This document shows, one piece after another, positions 35,193-45,564 of a stretch of DNA of 64,000 nucleotides (within the stretch, counting starts at the first letter, position 1; every line of letters begins with the position of its first letter). Source of the stretch: Sporopachydermia quercuum. Its lineage: Eukaryota; Ascomycota; Sporopachydermiomycetes; Sporopachydermiales; Sporopachydermiaceae. The DNA is taken from the NCBI GenBank assembly GCA_001599295.1, contig BCGN01000009.1:850413-914412 (forward strand), written 5' to 3'. The translations under genes and the position numbers were made by a program. The notes under the pieces are model-generated. The model did no database searches. It saw only the letters and a list, made by a program, of their open reading frames with translations, and was not told where the DNA came from.

Positions 35193-37367
35193 TTACTTCT
35201 TTGAGCGAGACACTTGACGTTTTGGCTGGAAGATTTTACTATGATAGTCAAATATATCAGCCACCATTAATGGAACAAATGTTTTAGCATTTGATTCTTC
35301 GTAACTATCAAATTCACGATTTGGCCTCAAGACAAATGGTGCAATAAGCTCAGAGATCTTTATCTTGAACTTCTTCGCGGATTCCTCAACCTCTTTGGGA
35401 TTTTGTTCCTTTTCAGCTTCAGTTGGCTTACTTACCAAGTCAATTAAATCACGTATATGATTAACAATTGCTCGCATAATAAGCCTTTTATATTTATTTC
35501 TTGGGTTCATGATCTCTTTCAATAGTTTTATTCGATCCAAATTCTCCTCCGTAAGATCAATAGGTAGCTGTTCATAACTAGCCTTGATTGCAGCGTATTC
35601 ACTAGACGGTATCATTGAGTCAGGCATTTGTAGTAAATACAATTTGAACACATCAACCACCGTTTGGGGAGGAAATTCGGAATAAATATGACCCAAATCA
35701 TTGAATTCGTTGAAAGAATCAATCTTATTTACACGAGACCTCAACTTGTTAGCATCAAGGACATTCATAGACGATAGCCATAGTCTCGTTCGCTCCTCAT
35801 TCGTTTTCAGTTTATTAGTGTAAACATCATCCAAGAAGGATAACGTACCAAATATTAACAGTCTTGCAGATTTATACTCAGCATCGTTAAGAGTTGCTAG
35901 ATCAAAACCAAATAATGAATGAATTTCCGTTCCATGATAGCTTTCGAATTGAATAACCTTTGATGTGAAAGATCCTGTTTCATGCTCGTCAATAAACAAT
36001 TGAAAATCAGCTGTTGGTTTGATAGACTGTTCACAAACATCAAGCCTGTCTACACAATCGGTCAAAGTTGCAACGTTATTAGAGAGAATAGTGGTGAAAT
36101 CAAGTGTGAATTTCTTCAGTGTTGTGTAACGATTCAACTCTTCTTTTTGAAGTTCTATTATGTAATAGTAATAACTAGATTCCAATAAGGAACGTGATTG
36201 ATCTAATAGTTGAACTTCTTTCAAATATTTTTCTCTTAGATCTTGAATCTCTTTCTCTAGCTTCTTTCCTTCTAGCTTCTGGCCCAAAATCTCATTTGGT
36301 TGGGATCCAGTAGCATTTTGAATCATTCCACCCAAATACTCTCTGAAATCAACTGGCTCATCAGCAACACTATCTTTAGATAAACCAGCTGATTCAAAAG
36401 CCAGAGGTTTCCATTGGTATTTTGCGGAGGAACTCATAACGAAATTTCTATTGATGGGTCCTATTGTCCCCAGGAAACCATACTCTAGTAAATCTTGTCC
36501 AAATTGTTCCGCTAAGGAAACTTTCTTATTACAAGTATGTTCTTGGATCCATTCACCAATATCTGATCCAGAAGAAAGATCAGTGTAGTTCATAAGATAA
36601 ACACGAGAGGAAGCCCTAGGTATCTCTTCAAGCATTCTAGATAGTAATGTTTTTAGTTCTGGTTCATCATACTCCACATTTGCAAGTTTATAAACATCTA
36701 TAGGTTCTGATTCCTCAGGTTCATTAGAAGTAGACACATCTGCTTCTTCCTTTTTGCCATCCTCTTTTGAATTACCTGATGCAAGAGATCCTGCACTGTT
36801 ACTATCTATATCAGTTGTTGAGGTCTGGCTTTGTTCCAAAGCTTCAGCTGCTTCTCGTTGATCGCGAAAATCGTCATAGACACGACATTTATTGTAATAC
36901 TTCTCTTTCAATGACTTCACTTTTTCTGTCTTCTTATTATAATCATCTATCAGATTTCTCATGTTCGTGTGAGCTTNTTGAATCTTGGCCCGATGGTTGA
37001 TGCTAAATCGACGCAAAGGACCTACAATTGATGATCTTATCATATCTGCTAACTTTGTATGATAATCACCTTCTCGGGTGATCTCATTGCACATTGTAGA
37101 TAAACACAGACCAACTGTTAAAGTATCAGAATCTACTGGTGCCATTTTGGCACAACTAGACAATGTACTTCCATATGCTACTTCAGCTTCCATACGGGTT
37201 CGAAACATCTCCAAATAATTCTCACTATACTCAATTCCTTTGTTAAGCCCTCCAAAGAATTTCTCTACTCCAGAAGTATAATCTGGTGTCCAGAACCTCA
37301 CTGAAAGATCTAGTTTCGGGTGAGCATGTTGATTTGGATGTTGTTGGGGTTGAACTTGTTTTGCCAT
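35193..37367 (-). CDS. RGD2: F-BAR / DEP / RhoGAP protein (Rgd2-like)
   Basis: 724 residues, near the length of yeast Rgd2. An N-terminal F-BAR domain (~20-170; SVRFWTPDYTSGVEKFFGGL, EAEVAYGSTLS) is interrupted by an acidic insert at ~185-220. A DEP-like region (~235-325; GEWIQEHTCNKKVSLAEQFGQ and YQWKPLAF) follows. The second half of the F-BAR coiled-coil (~355-450) then leads to a RhoGAP domain (~470-700) ending ISELIAPFVLRPNREFD. This split F-BAR-DEP-F-BAR-RhoGAP layout is that of Rgd2, a GAP for Cdc42 and Rho5 at the cell cortex (family knowledge). The usual RhoGAP arginine finger (GxxRxSG) is not evident: the corresponding stretch reads RLWLSSMN around W530. One ambiguous base. Confidence 0.9.
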   Translation of the reverse strand: MAKQVQPQQHPNQHAHPKLDLSVRFWTPDYTSGVEKFFGGLNKGIEYSENYLEMFRTRMEAEVAYGSTLSSCAKMAPVDSDTLTVGLCLSTMCNEITREGDYHTKLADMIRSSIVGPLRRFSINHRAKIQXAHTNMRNLIDDYNKKTEKVKSLKEKYYNKCRVYDDFRDQREAAEALEQSQTSTTDIDSNSAGSLASGNSKEDGKKEEADVSTSNEPEESEPIDVYKLANVEYDEPELKTLLSRMLEEIPRASSRVYLMNYTDLSSGSDIGEWIQEHTCNKKVSLAEQFGQDLLEYGFLGTIGPINRNFVMSSSAKYQWKPLAFESAGLSKDSVADEPVDFREYLGGMIQNATGSQPNEILGQKLEGKKLEKEIQDLREKYLKEVQLLDQSRSLLESSYYYYIIELQKEELNRYTTLKKFTLDFTTILSNNVATLTDCVDRLDVCEQSIKPTADFQLFIDEHETGSFTSKVIQFESYHGTEIHSLFGFDLATLNDAEYKSARLLIFGTLSFLDDVYTNKLKTNEERTRLWLSSMNVLDANKLRSRVNKIDSFNEFNDLGHIYSEFPPQTVVDVFKLYLLQMPDSMIPSSEYAAIKASYEQLPIDLTEENLDRIKLLKEIMNPRNKYKRLIMRAIVNHIRDLIDLVSKPTEAEKEQNPKEVEESAKKFKIKISELIAPFVLRPNREFDSYEESNAKTFVPLMVADIFDYHSKIFQPKRQVSRSKK

Positions 37368-38513
37368 TGTACAACCCTTAGCTGATCTTCTTCAATATTC
37401 CAACTTTTTAGTTCCCTTAACACTTTTTGATATATCAAAATCCACGTTTCCTTTAATAGCTTTCTTGAATTATCGATCAGACGTCGAATTGGCAATCTCT
37501 TGTGTCAAAACTTATGTGAACATTTGTTGATCCCCTTTCCCAACCAATGCAAGAAATAGTCTTGAAATCAACTCTCAATATCAAAATCAATGAAGTTTAG
37601 AATAATTATAATAAAATATCCTATATATTCATCCGAATGTCAGGACATTAGCAAATCGTATAGAAACAAAATATCTATTCACTCTCGATGTGATGTTCGA
37701 ACTTAACAAAATCATTGTAGCCACGCGTCTCCTCTATTAATATAGTCATTACCAATCTGTAACTGTTCCTTAATGGTTTTAATTAAGTACTTTCGTTTAT
37801 GAACTGCCAATTTGATACAAGTAATCGTCAACTTAATTTGAATTACGTAATCTTTAGAAATGATGGAAGGATTCTTCTATACCCCTTTTAAGACAATTTG
37901 GTAGTTCAAGATAACAATGCTTCATGGGTGTGGTATGTAGGTTCTACGTGTATGATATGTATGATGTGCATGGTGTTCCGTTAATTCACGTAGTAGGGAT
38001 AAAACAACATACGAAGAAACATAAGAAGAAACATACGAAGAAAATTGAAGATATCAAAAAAAGGGGTCAAGAACTATGAAATAAAGTTCTGAAGAAAGTA
38101 GAAATGGAGAGCTTTTGGGTAGAAGTATCAATGTTGGTACGTAGGAAAACAAAACAAAATAGTCTCTAAGGCGTATCTGGGTTCCTAGCATAGCGTTGGA
38201 AGGGAGTAGAATTCCACTGAATTAGGTGAATCTTGTAACATTCGAGAATATGTAATTATAAATACGAACATAATTGTTGGTGTATAGATAAGAACGTCCA
38301 GCGCGATGATGTATTATGTTGAAACTAAAGTATGTTATATAACGAATGATCTAAAGTTGCAATTTAAGCGTTGATATAATTGTAAGCAGTATACACTAGA
38401 ACAGTAGTTATATTGACAAAATCGTGATTTAGCACTTTAAGACCTGTTCAAGTATGCTATAATCTTAACCCGATTCAATGTACCACTATTACATACATGA
38501 TGCAAGCTATGGT
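37368..38513. other. spacer RGD2 / SIC1-like gene
   Basis: 1.1 kb, upstream of RGD2 and downstream of the SIC1-like gene. It has an ACGCGT box at 37723-37728 (about 355 bp before the RGD2 ATG) and a 12-bp tandem repeat at 38007-38042. No gene seen. Confidence 0.5.
38007..38042 (+). repeat. 12-bp tandem repeat, three copies
   Basis: The unit ACATACGAAGAA is present three times back to back; the middle copy differs by one base (ACATAAGAAGAA). Confidence 0.8.
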
Positions 38514-39590
38514 TTATGGTTGCTTTAACCTTGAGGAGCTTGATTTAACAAAATACTCTTGCATTGTGTCTAAATCTTCATGATCTGTCTCGTCTTCCGA
38601 TAACACTGGAGAGCCTTCTTTAACAGACGGGCCCGAGCTTAGGCTCAGTAGTTTCTGCTGTAAAGACTTTGATTTCAATCTTGTGCTAGTTAGAGAGTCT
38701 TCAGAATCTGACAATTCGTAATCAGACAGATGTAGATCTATATCATGTAACTTATCAAGAGTACCAATAATGCATTTTGGTTTCCTGGACCTTCTCTTCA
38801 TACCAAAGTCAAACTTAGAGCTCGACAACAGACTTGATTGACCATCTGACTGAAAGTTCATGCTTTTCTCTCTATCTTCCAGTGTTATCGTTTTACCTCT
38901 ATGCGTATATTTCATAGTCTTGAAAACATTATCGGGATCATGCTTCAAGTTAAATGATTTTATCACGAGTTCGGTTTCTTTCTCTTGTTTATCTGTCACA
39001 AATGGGTTCCGCAGTATTTCTTTCCGTACAAATATTTCATCCTGTACCTGTGTGTTAGACTCGTTGAAGTGAACATTGTTCACCTGATCATTTTCCAGTG
39101 CTTTCTCATAACTAGTACCTTTATTTTTTGGCGTTTCAAAACCGCCAGGATAATTTGAATTGTAGATGATATTAGTGACTCCCAAATCTGCTGCAAGTCG
39201 ATCTCTTTCACGACCTCTACCGCTTCCAATATGAGAATGTGCTGCTTGAAACAACACTCTTCCTTTGGACTTTACAACTGTTGGAATTGTCGATATAATA
39301 TCTGTTGTATGCTTTCTCTTAATCGACTTCCCAGGTGTTCTCCTTGGAGACAACATCAAGTTAATTGGCGATGAGGGAAAATCAGGGATCTGCAAAGAAT
39401 CTGAACCCGATAATTGTCGAAAATGTGTTGAAGCAGGTGCCTTTTTGATTGAAGCTTCTGGGCTTAGTACGCCCTCATGTAACCTAGACCCTATAAGCCC
39501 ATTTGACGGTGGACTTGGACTCAAAGGTGATAGGTACAACGCTCTTCTGCTATTGTTCCTCGGTGGAGTACTTGGTACAAATGATGACAT
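38514..39590 (-). CDS. SIC1: Sic1/Rum1-type B-cyclin CDK inhibitor
   Basis: A 358-residue, mostly disordered protein full of Ser-Pro/Thr-Pro sites (N-terminal PSTPPRNNSRRALYLSPLSPSP, LSPRRTPGKSIKRK), like yeast Sic1, whose start also contains PSTPPR. The conserved inhibitory block is visible in order: SKGRVLFQ (~108-115), RNPFVTDKQEK (from 194; compare Sic1 KNPFASDELV), HDPDNVFKTMKYTHRGKTITLEDRE (218-241; compare Sic1 ENPDIEDVITYVNKKGEVV...LTDEE). Unlike S. cerevisiae Sic1, a ~115-residue Ser/Asp-rich tail follows. Such proteins hold back Cdk1-Clb in G1 and are destroyed by SCF-Cdc4 after multisite phosphorylation (family knowledge). C. albicans Sol1 and S. pombe Rum1 are the comparable proteins. 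A Far1-like role is less likely, since no RING is present. The 947-bp divergent promoter is shared with the lectin gene and has one ACGCGT. Confidence 0.8.
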   Translation of the reverse strand: MSSFVPSTPPRNNSRRALYLSPLSPSPPSNGLIGSRLHEGVLSPEASIKKAPASTHFRQLSGSDSLQIPDFPSSPINLMLSPRRTPGKSIKRKHTTDIISTIPTVVKSKGRVLFQAAHSHIGSGRGRERDRLAADLGVTNIIYNSNYPGGFETPKNKGTSYEKALENDQVNNVHFNESNTQVQDEIFVRKEILRNPFVTDKQEKETELVIKSFNLKHDPDNVFKTMKYTHRGKTITLEDREKSMNFQSDGQSSLLSSSKFDFGMKRRSRKPKCIIGTLDKLHDIDLHLSDYELSDSEDSLTSTRLKSKSLQQKLLSLSSGPSVKEGSPVLSEDETDHEDLDTMQEYFVKSSSSRLKQP

Positions 39591-40536
39591 TTCAATCTTT
39601 TAATTATTTTTTGTCAGACTTCAAGTATCTAACAAACGGTTTTAGGTTTGTGATCTGAATAATAGGATAACAAAATCAAATGCTTTGTGGTCAGTTTGAT
39701 TTCGATGTCCTTTTGTATATCGGAATTTCTAAGTTATCAGTGACAATTGCTAAACAATTGATCAATCCACAACAAAAGCTCTTATAGTTAATCATATTCC
39801 CAATGATAAGCATAAGAACATTTATTTAATCTGTGAAATTAATAAATTTTTGCTTAGCATCATCTACAAAGAAGAGAAGAGAAATCCATTCAACAGTGAT
39901 AACTTGGGGCGGGCATCAATTACTACATTAGGTATATTTCTCTTGCTGTGGTAAAATGAACGCGTCGTCGCGAGAGATATGATTTATGGGTTACGTGATA
40001 TTTTAACTNTCAATATACACTGGAAGATTTCACGCTAACTTACCATATCGACTATATTATTTCCGCTTTAATTATTCATTACGGAAGTGTTATAATATTA
40101 AACATCATGTGATAGCCTATTATTGTTCCGGGTTGATGGTTTCTGTTTCTCATTTTATCTTAGAAATTGAATTTAGGGTATGGTGAAACAGGACAATGGG
40201 TTTATATTTCACACTCATACAAGGAAGTTTAGGTTCCAGCTTGCCTAAAAAATAGGTTTAATGATTGATCAATAGAAGATTCTTTTTATATCGGTAAATA
40301 GTTGAAAGTATAAATCAATAAGNAGCGATTGTGACTTGAGACATCATTACAATTGAGCTGGTAAATTGCAAAAAAATAACTGTACCTTCTATATTCTGGT
40401 TGCCAAGTCGTTTTTTCACAGTTTATTATACCAGGAGACGATCAATTGATAGCCCCTTTACTACTGAAGTCGTCAAAGAATCGAAAAACTCATCAACTTT
40501 ATTCAAGCCAATTTTTTTTGTCACTTTTGTCACCTA
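39591..40536. other. divergent promoter SIC1-like gene / lectin gene
   Basis: 946 bp between two divergent genes. The only recognisable element is an ACGCGT at 39960-39965 (see separate entry). Two ambiguous bases lie here. No gene seen. Confidence 0.5.
39960..39965. promoter_or_regulatory. ACGCGT (MCB-like) box in SIC1/lectin divergent promoter
   Basis: ACGCGT followed directly by CGTCGCGA, a CG-rich island, about 370 bp upstream of the SIC1-like ATG. ACGCGT is the MBF site of G1/S genes. Control of the CDK-inhibitor gene by it is inference. Confidence 0.35.
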
Positions 40537-42207
40537 ATGAGAATCGGAAGTGTCTTTTCGGTAGTAACTGTGTTGCTTGCCAGGATAATATCGGCTTACG
40601 ATNCTAATTTGGATTTAACACATGCTGATTCATCTTTGTCCTTCCCTGAACTTGAAATTGCAATTCCTAATCAAATCAGTCAGAGTGAATTGGAAGAATT
40701 TCGACTTGATCGTTTTGTCAATCAAGGAGATTCTTTGTTTATACCTGGCAGGTTTGTTGTAGTTCCTCCAAGGCCGCATTTAGTTGGTGCTCTTTGGCCA
40801 TATGCTCCCAATCCATACGATGAATGGACTATTGATTACGAAGTATGGTTTGTAGGTAGACACTCCACAACTGGAGGCCTTGCTTTATGGTTTATTGATA
40901 AAGTTCCCCCATATCCTAAAGATGGTGCCGCTCATGGAGGACCTGAAAAATTCACAGGCACTGCTATTATTATTGACGGTAACTCAGATTTACCAGTGAA
41001 AGGACATGACAAATATGTAAAACTATATACTAACAATGGTACTCGTGACGTCTCCACATTCAAACTCAGTAATGCTGAAGATTCTTGTTTATTGTCTCAT
41101 GAAGCAATGAGTGATAAAGCTGTTAATATTCAAGTCAGTTATAAATTCACAGGCGAAGAAGAAGGCAATTGGTTCAAAGTTCGAATCAACGGCAATGACT
41201 GCCTATCATCTAGGGAGGTTGTTATTCCTCGTAATTACTTTTTTGGTGTCACTGGTGAAAGTGGTGAATATGTTGGTTCCGAAAACGCTGGTGGTTTGGT
41301 TAATTTAGCTACTGGATTTGAAATTTCTGATTTGAAATTGTTCAATCAGCTAACCAGTGATGCAGGTTCAGGCCTTGTGGAAGATCTACCAGAGAAAGAT
41401 GCTGGAAAACAAATTGAAAGATCCCGTAAGGAAATTTCAGGAGAAATCGAGAAATTGCAAGAAGACCTGAATGTTTTAGAACAACTGGAAGATGAAGATC
41501 CAACAGTTGATGAGTACGCTGATGATATGGCTGAAGTTAAAGAGGACTTAAAAGAGCTATACAAGAAACTTCAAGAATTGGAGAAAGAAAGCCCTGAATA
41601 TATTGATACTGTAAAGAAAACTGGGGAAAACTTAGATAAATTACTATCATCAACTGGCAAGCTTGAAAATAATGATTTACGGCTAAAATTGGGGTCAATT
41701 ACTTCAGAGTTGCAAGAGGTTCGTAGAGCCATGAATGAGTATGTTTCAACAAATCAAAAGCAAGGCAAATCAGATCCTCAAGTTGATGACATCATGAAGC
41801 ATTTGTCGGATACTAGAGGAACTCTTGAAGATCTCTCTGCTCTGAAAAGTACTCTAGGTGAAATTACCTCTCGTCAATCAAAGACCGAAGACCAATTATC
41901 ATCAATCTCTCATTCTCTTTCACTATTACATAAATCACTTGAGTCGTTATCTGAAGATATCAAAAAGGTGGAACGTGATATAAAGTCTCTTGCAGGAAAT
42001 AATGGGGAACTCAACTCAGTCTTGTCAGGTATTTCCAATCATGTAAAAGGTATCAATGAGTTGAAGAAAGATTTTGGTTCGTCGGTAGTTGCTACTTATG
42101 GTATCAAATCAATAGTTATTGGTTTAATTTTGGTCATCTTAGGTTCTGCATTTGTTACAAGTTTGATTATGAATAAGATGGTTCGGATGCACGAAAAGAT
42201 TTTGTAA
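40537..42207 (+). CDS. L-type (legume-like) lectin, ER-Golgi cargo receptor type
   Basis: 556 residues. A signal peptide (1-20, MRIGSVFSVVTVLLARIISA) is followed by an L-type lectin domain (~45-275) with the beta-sandwich pieces EWTIDYEVWFVGRHSTTGGLALWFID, GNWFKVRINGNDCL and NYFFGVTGESG, and by a long acidic coiled coil (~285-510). One membrane helix (~527-548) comes next, and a short basic cytosolic tail, NKMVRMHEKIL. This is the layout of ERGIC-53/Emp46/Emp47 receptors, which carry glycoproteins from ER to Golgi (family knowledge), though it is about 110 residues longer than yeast Emp47, mainly in the coiled coil. The tail has Lys at -3 but no clear KKxx, so COPI retrieval is unsure. I place it in the family but not as a definite Emp47 orthologue. 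One ambiguous base lies near the signal-peptide junction. Confidence 0.85.
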   Translation: MRIGSVFSVVTVLLARIISAYDXNLDLTHADSSLSFPELEIAIPNQISQSELEEFRLDRFVNQGDSLFIPGRFVVVPPRPHLVGALWPYAPNPYDEWTIDYEVWFVGRHSTTGGLALWFIDKVPPYPKDGAAHGGPEKFTGTAIIIDGNSDLPVKGHDKYVKLYTNNGTRDVSTFKLSNAEDSCLLSHEAMSDKAVNIQVSYKFTGEEEGNWFKVRINGNDCLSSREVVIPRNYFFGVTGESGEYVGSENAGGLVNLATGFEISDLKLFNQLTSDAGSGLVEDLPEKDAGKQIERSRKEISGEIEKLQEDLNVLEQLEDEDPTVDEYADDMAEVKEDLKELYKKLQELEKESPEYIDTVKKTGENLDKLLSSTGKLENNDLRLKLGSITSELQEVRRAMNEYVSTNQKQGKSDPQVDDIMKHLSDTRGTLEDLSALKSTLGEITSRQSKTEDQLSSISHSLSLLHKSLESLSEDIKKVERDIKSLAGNNGELNSVLSGISNHVKGINELKKDFGSSVVATYGIKSIVIGLILVILGSAFVTSLIMNKMVRMHEKIL

Positions 42208-42258
42208 GATTAAAACTGCATATAGGATAATTTACACTCTGCGATCAGTATTGATCAT

Positions 42259-42304
42259 TAATAATAATAATAATAATAATAATATTTTTTTTTTTTTTTT
42301 TTTT
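42259..42304 (+). repeat. (TAA)8 microsatellite plus T20 tract
   Basis: Eight TAA units (42259-42282) are followed almost at once by twenty T (42285-42304), about 50 bp after the lectin stop codon. They may act in 3'-end formation and are likely length-variable between strains. Confidence 0.9.
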
Positions 42305-43108
42305 GATTCAATTAGATAGTAAATAATAAATGATATTTTGAGCTTGAGCTTATCTAGTTTGGTATTTGCTTTTCATTATATATTATTATTTTAGTATTTT
42401 TTCTTAGTACAGTGCTAAGAAGACTTATGAACACTGGTTGTTCAGTGCACTCTTGATCTCTTTAGATGCCTTACCGAAAGGAAGGAAGAGTTTTTGATAA
42501 GTTTGAGTTTAACTTATTAAAAGAAGAATCACCTAGAATCAAAAATTTGTTTCATTAAAGTAGCAGAGATTAGATACCGAAAAAGGTTCGTACCAAGAAG
42601 ATCAACCACTAAGTGATCCTTATTAAAGGCATAAACATTGTTTCCAGCTATTTGAGAAAACGATGATTCATTTTCATACTTATTGAGCAAATTGAAATAT
42701 GCTCAACATGAGTTAAGAGTTAGGAAGCTTACTGACATGTAAAGCCCTGCTGCAGTGAAATAAAGCATCAAGAATTTAGATCAAAGACAGACAATGGATG
42801 AAAATCAATTTGGTCAGGTCAAGTAAGAATAAAGTTTTGAANNTGAATTTAGAGTTATTTCAGCTTAACCGTTTTTGGGATTTAACTTACAGCTCAAAGT
42901 CTAATAGTAAGCTTAATCTTGCTATTGATCTGTCAACTCAATGGACGAGCTTAGTTACTATTTGATGAAACTTCGCGAGTCTATATGTCCTCGGTTCCTT
43001 TCACTCATTTCTAATACGATTAGATCTTCAACTTATTAATGTACTCCACCCACTTTACTCAATTACATTTGTTTTGGTTGAAATTGCTAAACTAAGATAG
43101 TTCCAGTG

Positions 43109-43279
43109 ATGCTTCAAAACCAGATGCTTCAACAACAGATGCTTTGCCGTGAATTTATTAAGAAAACCATACGTCCTGGGAGAGTACAAGAAGCTCTCAG
43201 ATTTCACAATCTTTCTGAGTTACTCAACGTGGATACCGATTGTCCATTTACATTTGCTAGTTTGATCACATTTTTGTAG
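43109..43279 (+). CDS. possible 56-residue small protein (unrecognised)
   Basis: A small ATG-initiated frame beginning with two 15-bp near-repeats that encode MLQNQ and MLQQQ, then a mixed amphipathic body (REFIKKTIRPGRVQEALRFH, then NLSELLNVDTD) and TAG. I do not recognise it. Composition is protein-like rather than AT-rich junk, but 56 codons is short enough to be chance, and it lies in a gene-free spacer near a gap. Confidence 0.2.
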   Translation: MLQNQMLQQQMLCREFIKKTIRPGRVQEALRFHNLSELLNVDTDCPFTFASLITFL

Positions 43280-43584
43280 CCATTGATAATTTTATATTAT
43301 ATGAGCTCTCTGGTCATTATCCCCAATTCGCTATCGTTAGGAATGATTGAAAACTTAACAAAAAAAAAAAAAAGTGAAGGAATTTTTTGATCATTGAAGA
43401 TTGCGTGCTCTTACTCATCATTCACTTGAAGCTATAAACGAAAAATTGAATTGGTGAAATAATTACAGCTCTAACACAAGCTACCAAAACATGTTTGATT
43501 ACGATATCTTTTTATTGAAGTGACAAAACTTGATTCGTGATAGAACATCAAATGGAATATACGGTTAACAACGGTCAGTGGACC

Positions 43585-43631
43585 AGAACTATGGGAACCC
43601 TGATTTATCATCATTTTCAGTCCATAGTTCT
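43585..43631. repeat. 10-bp perfect inverted repeat
   Basis: The arms AGAACTATGG (43585-43594) and CCATAGTTCT (43622-43631) are separated by 27 bp. It could form a hairpin or a dimer site. Function unknown. Confidence 0.6.
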
Positions 43632-43981
43632 CTTATGTCCCACTTTTCATTTGAAAAAATGACATCAAATAAATATCTACAGAATCTGGAGTATAACTTC
43701 ATTTTACTGTTTCATACTATTGAACTCCCTTGATTTCCTCAGGGATTGTCTCCTTTGGGAAAGCATAAAGCATTAAATAATCAAAGAAGAAACTGGGTTC
43801 GAATAGTGATCCGTTATGAAACTGAAGATGAAACAGTGACGCTGAAATGGGAAGTAAGACTCATTATGACTCCTTGGATATCAACTTGAGCAAGCTAAGG
43901 TTTGCCTGCTCTAAGAATTGAGGCTAAAAGTTCAGAAAGCCTAATGGTAGTTCGATCATTTTCTTACTGGGTAATAGTGAA

Positions 43982-44211
43982 NNNNNNNNNNNNNNNNNNN
44001 NNNNNNNNNNNNNNNNNNNNNNNNNNNNNNNNNNNNNNNNNNNNNNNNNNNNNNNNNNNNNNNNNNNNNNNNNNNNNNNNNNNNNNNNNNNNNNNNNNNN
44101 NNNNNNNNNNNNNNNNNNNNNNNNNNNNNNNNNNNNNNNNNNNNNNNNNNNNNNNNNNNNNNNNNNNNNNNNNNNNNNNNNNNNNNNNNNNNNNNNNNNN
44201 NNNNNNNNNNN
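43982..44211. other. assembly gap (230 Ns)
   Basis: A continuous run of N. Frames drawn across it are meaningless, and the flanks do not suggest a split gene. Confidence 1.
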
Positions 44212-45516
44212 TTCCCCGGCTAGACTACTGCCTAAGATTATCAATAAACAAAACTTTTATATTCCTGATTGTATTATTACAGCAAGAATTAATATTGCCA
44301 CGTATTATTTCAGTGAGCCATTCTCATATTATCAGACAGCATAAACCAGTTCCTTTTGANTGCTGTCAAATCACTACCGAATTCTGGGGAGTTGCCTTAC
44401 CAACTCCTCTTACCAAGATTAGAATGAAAACTCTCTAATTCTTGAATCTANCTTAATAAATTTGTATGGATTGCTAAATTTTTTATTTGTGCAGAAGAAA
44501 ATGTTCATAATTTCTCAGTCTCATCTCAAATCTATAGGTTTGATCACATTATACACTTCAGTAACCGTTGTTTACCTAGAAGCAAGAGTTCCTTATATCA
44601 AACTTTGCAGGATCCTGAGTGAAAAAATTCCATTGCTTAAACTACTATTTCTGTAATATATTCTCACAAATATCAAAGTTTACCACATTGTGTACAATTG
44701 TTCATCATAAATCAAAGACTTCCATATTTTTAATTCTATTGTCTCCCAGCCTGCGTCTGAGAGTCTAAAAATATCTATTATATTTAGAACTTAATTAAGC
44801 TTTCAAGAATTATCTGAAGTCATAAGCTCAAGTTGGGTTTCCGCCAAAATGTATTGAATCTTCTAATTGTTTCACTTCTAGTTGTATTAGTACTTCTTCT
44901 TTATATTCCATTCCGTGCCTGCTTTAATCATAAGTCCAAAATGAAATATCTAGCAACAGATCTGTTTTTATCAATATCTGATGTAGCGGTGAAAACTCAA
45001 ACCTTTGGCTTCTACTAAGGTTGATTTTGCAATACCTCTAAAAATCAAAGGCATTATTTCTACGAATGAACTGATTTTCCAAGTAAACTTTAGCTATTGT
45101 TAACCTAAACACAATTAAGGTTAGATGTTATTTTCCTTTTCCTTTTCCTTTCGTTTGAAACTAGTTGGGTAATTTAGTTTGAACCTCCCGTTTTCCTTTT
45201 GATTGATTTATCTCTCCCATTCAGGATCCTCGTCGTTTTTATGTCTAACATAATTCTACATAGAAGAAATTACAGTAATTCATAAATTAGACTGAATATT
45301 TCACAGACAGTGAAGATCTGGGAATGGGTTATACTTTTGAATTGGAGGGTTTAACATATTGTGGTCTATGAGTGGATTGTGCAGCTATACACCAAAATTC
45401 TGTTTGAGTAGACTTAGGTTATCAGTATTTTTTTTTATGCTGACCTCAATTCATGGTCCTAACTCGAACAACATCAGTAGAAATATATTAGATAAAAANA
45501 NTACAACTGATACGAA

Positions 45517-45564
45517 ATGGCCATAATAGTCTAAATGAAAACCACTATAAATGAAAACCACTAG
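45517..45564 (+). promoter_or_regulatory. two abutting upstream ORFs before the zinc-cluster gene
   Basis: uORF1 (ATG GCC ATA ATA GTC TAA) spans 45517-45534. uORF2 starts on the very next base (45535) and runs nine codons to TAG at 45564, overlapping the main ATG at 45551 in another frame. uORF2 and the main start share the direct repeat ATGAAAACCACTA. If the transcript begins upstream, scanning ribosomes would be diverted. Whether the mRNA includes them is unknown. Confidence 0.5.

Larger units (their letters stand above)
42208..45534. other. 3.3 kb spacer lectin gene to zinc-cluster gene, with sequence gap
   Basis: AT-rich, with a TAA microsatellite and poly-T just after the lectin gene, a 56-codon ATG-initiated small frame (43109-43279), a 10-bp inverted repeat (43585-43631) and an assembly gap (43982-44211). 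A TTTTCC repeat lies near 45131-45150. Several single ambiguous bases make frames here unreliable. No confident gene. Confidence 0.4.

Noticed and set aside
43902-44438. Open frames running across the N gap on both strands
   Set aside because: Most of each frame is N; the sequenced ends have no motif and no shared identity as a gene.
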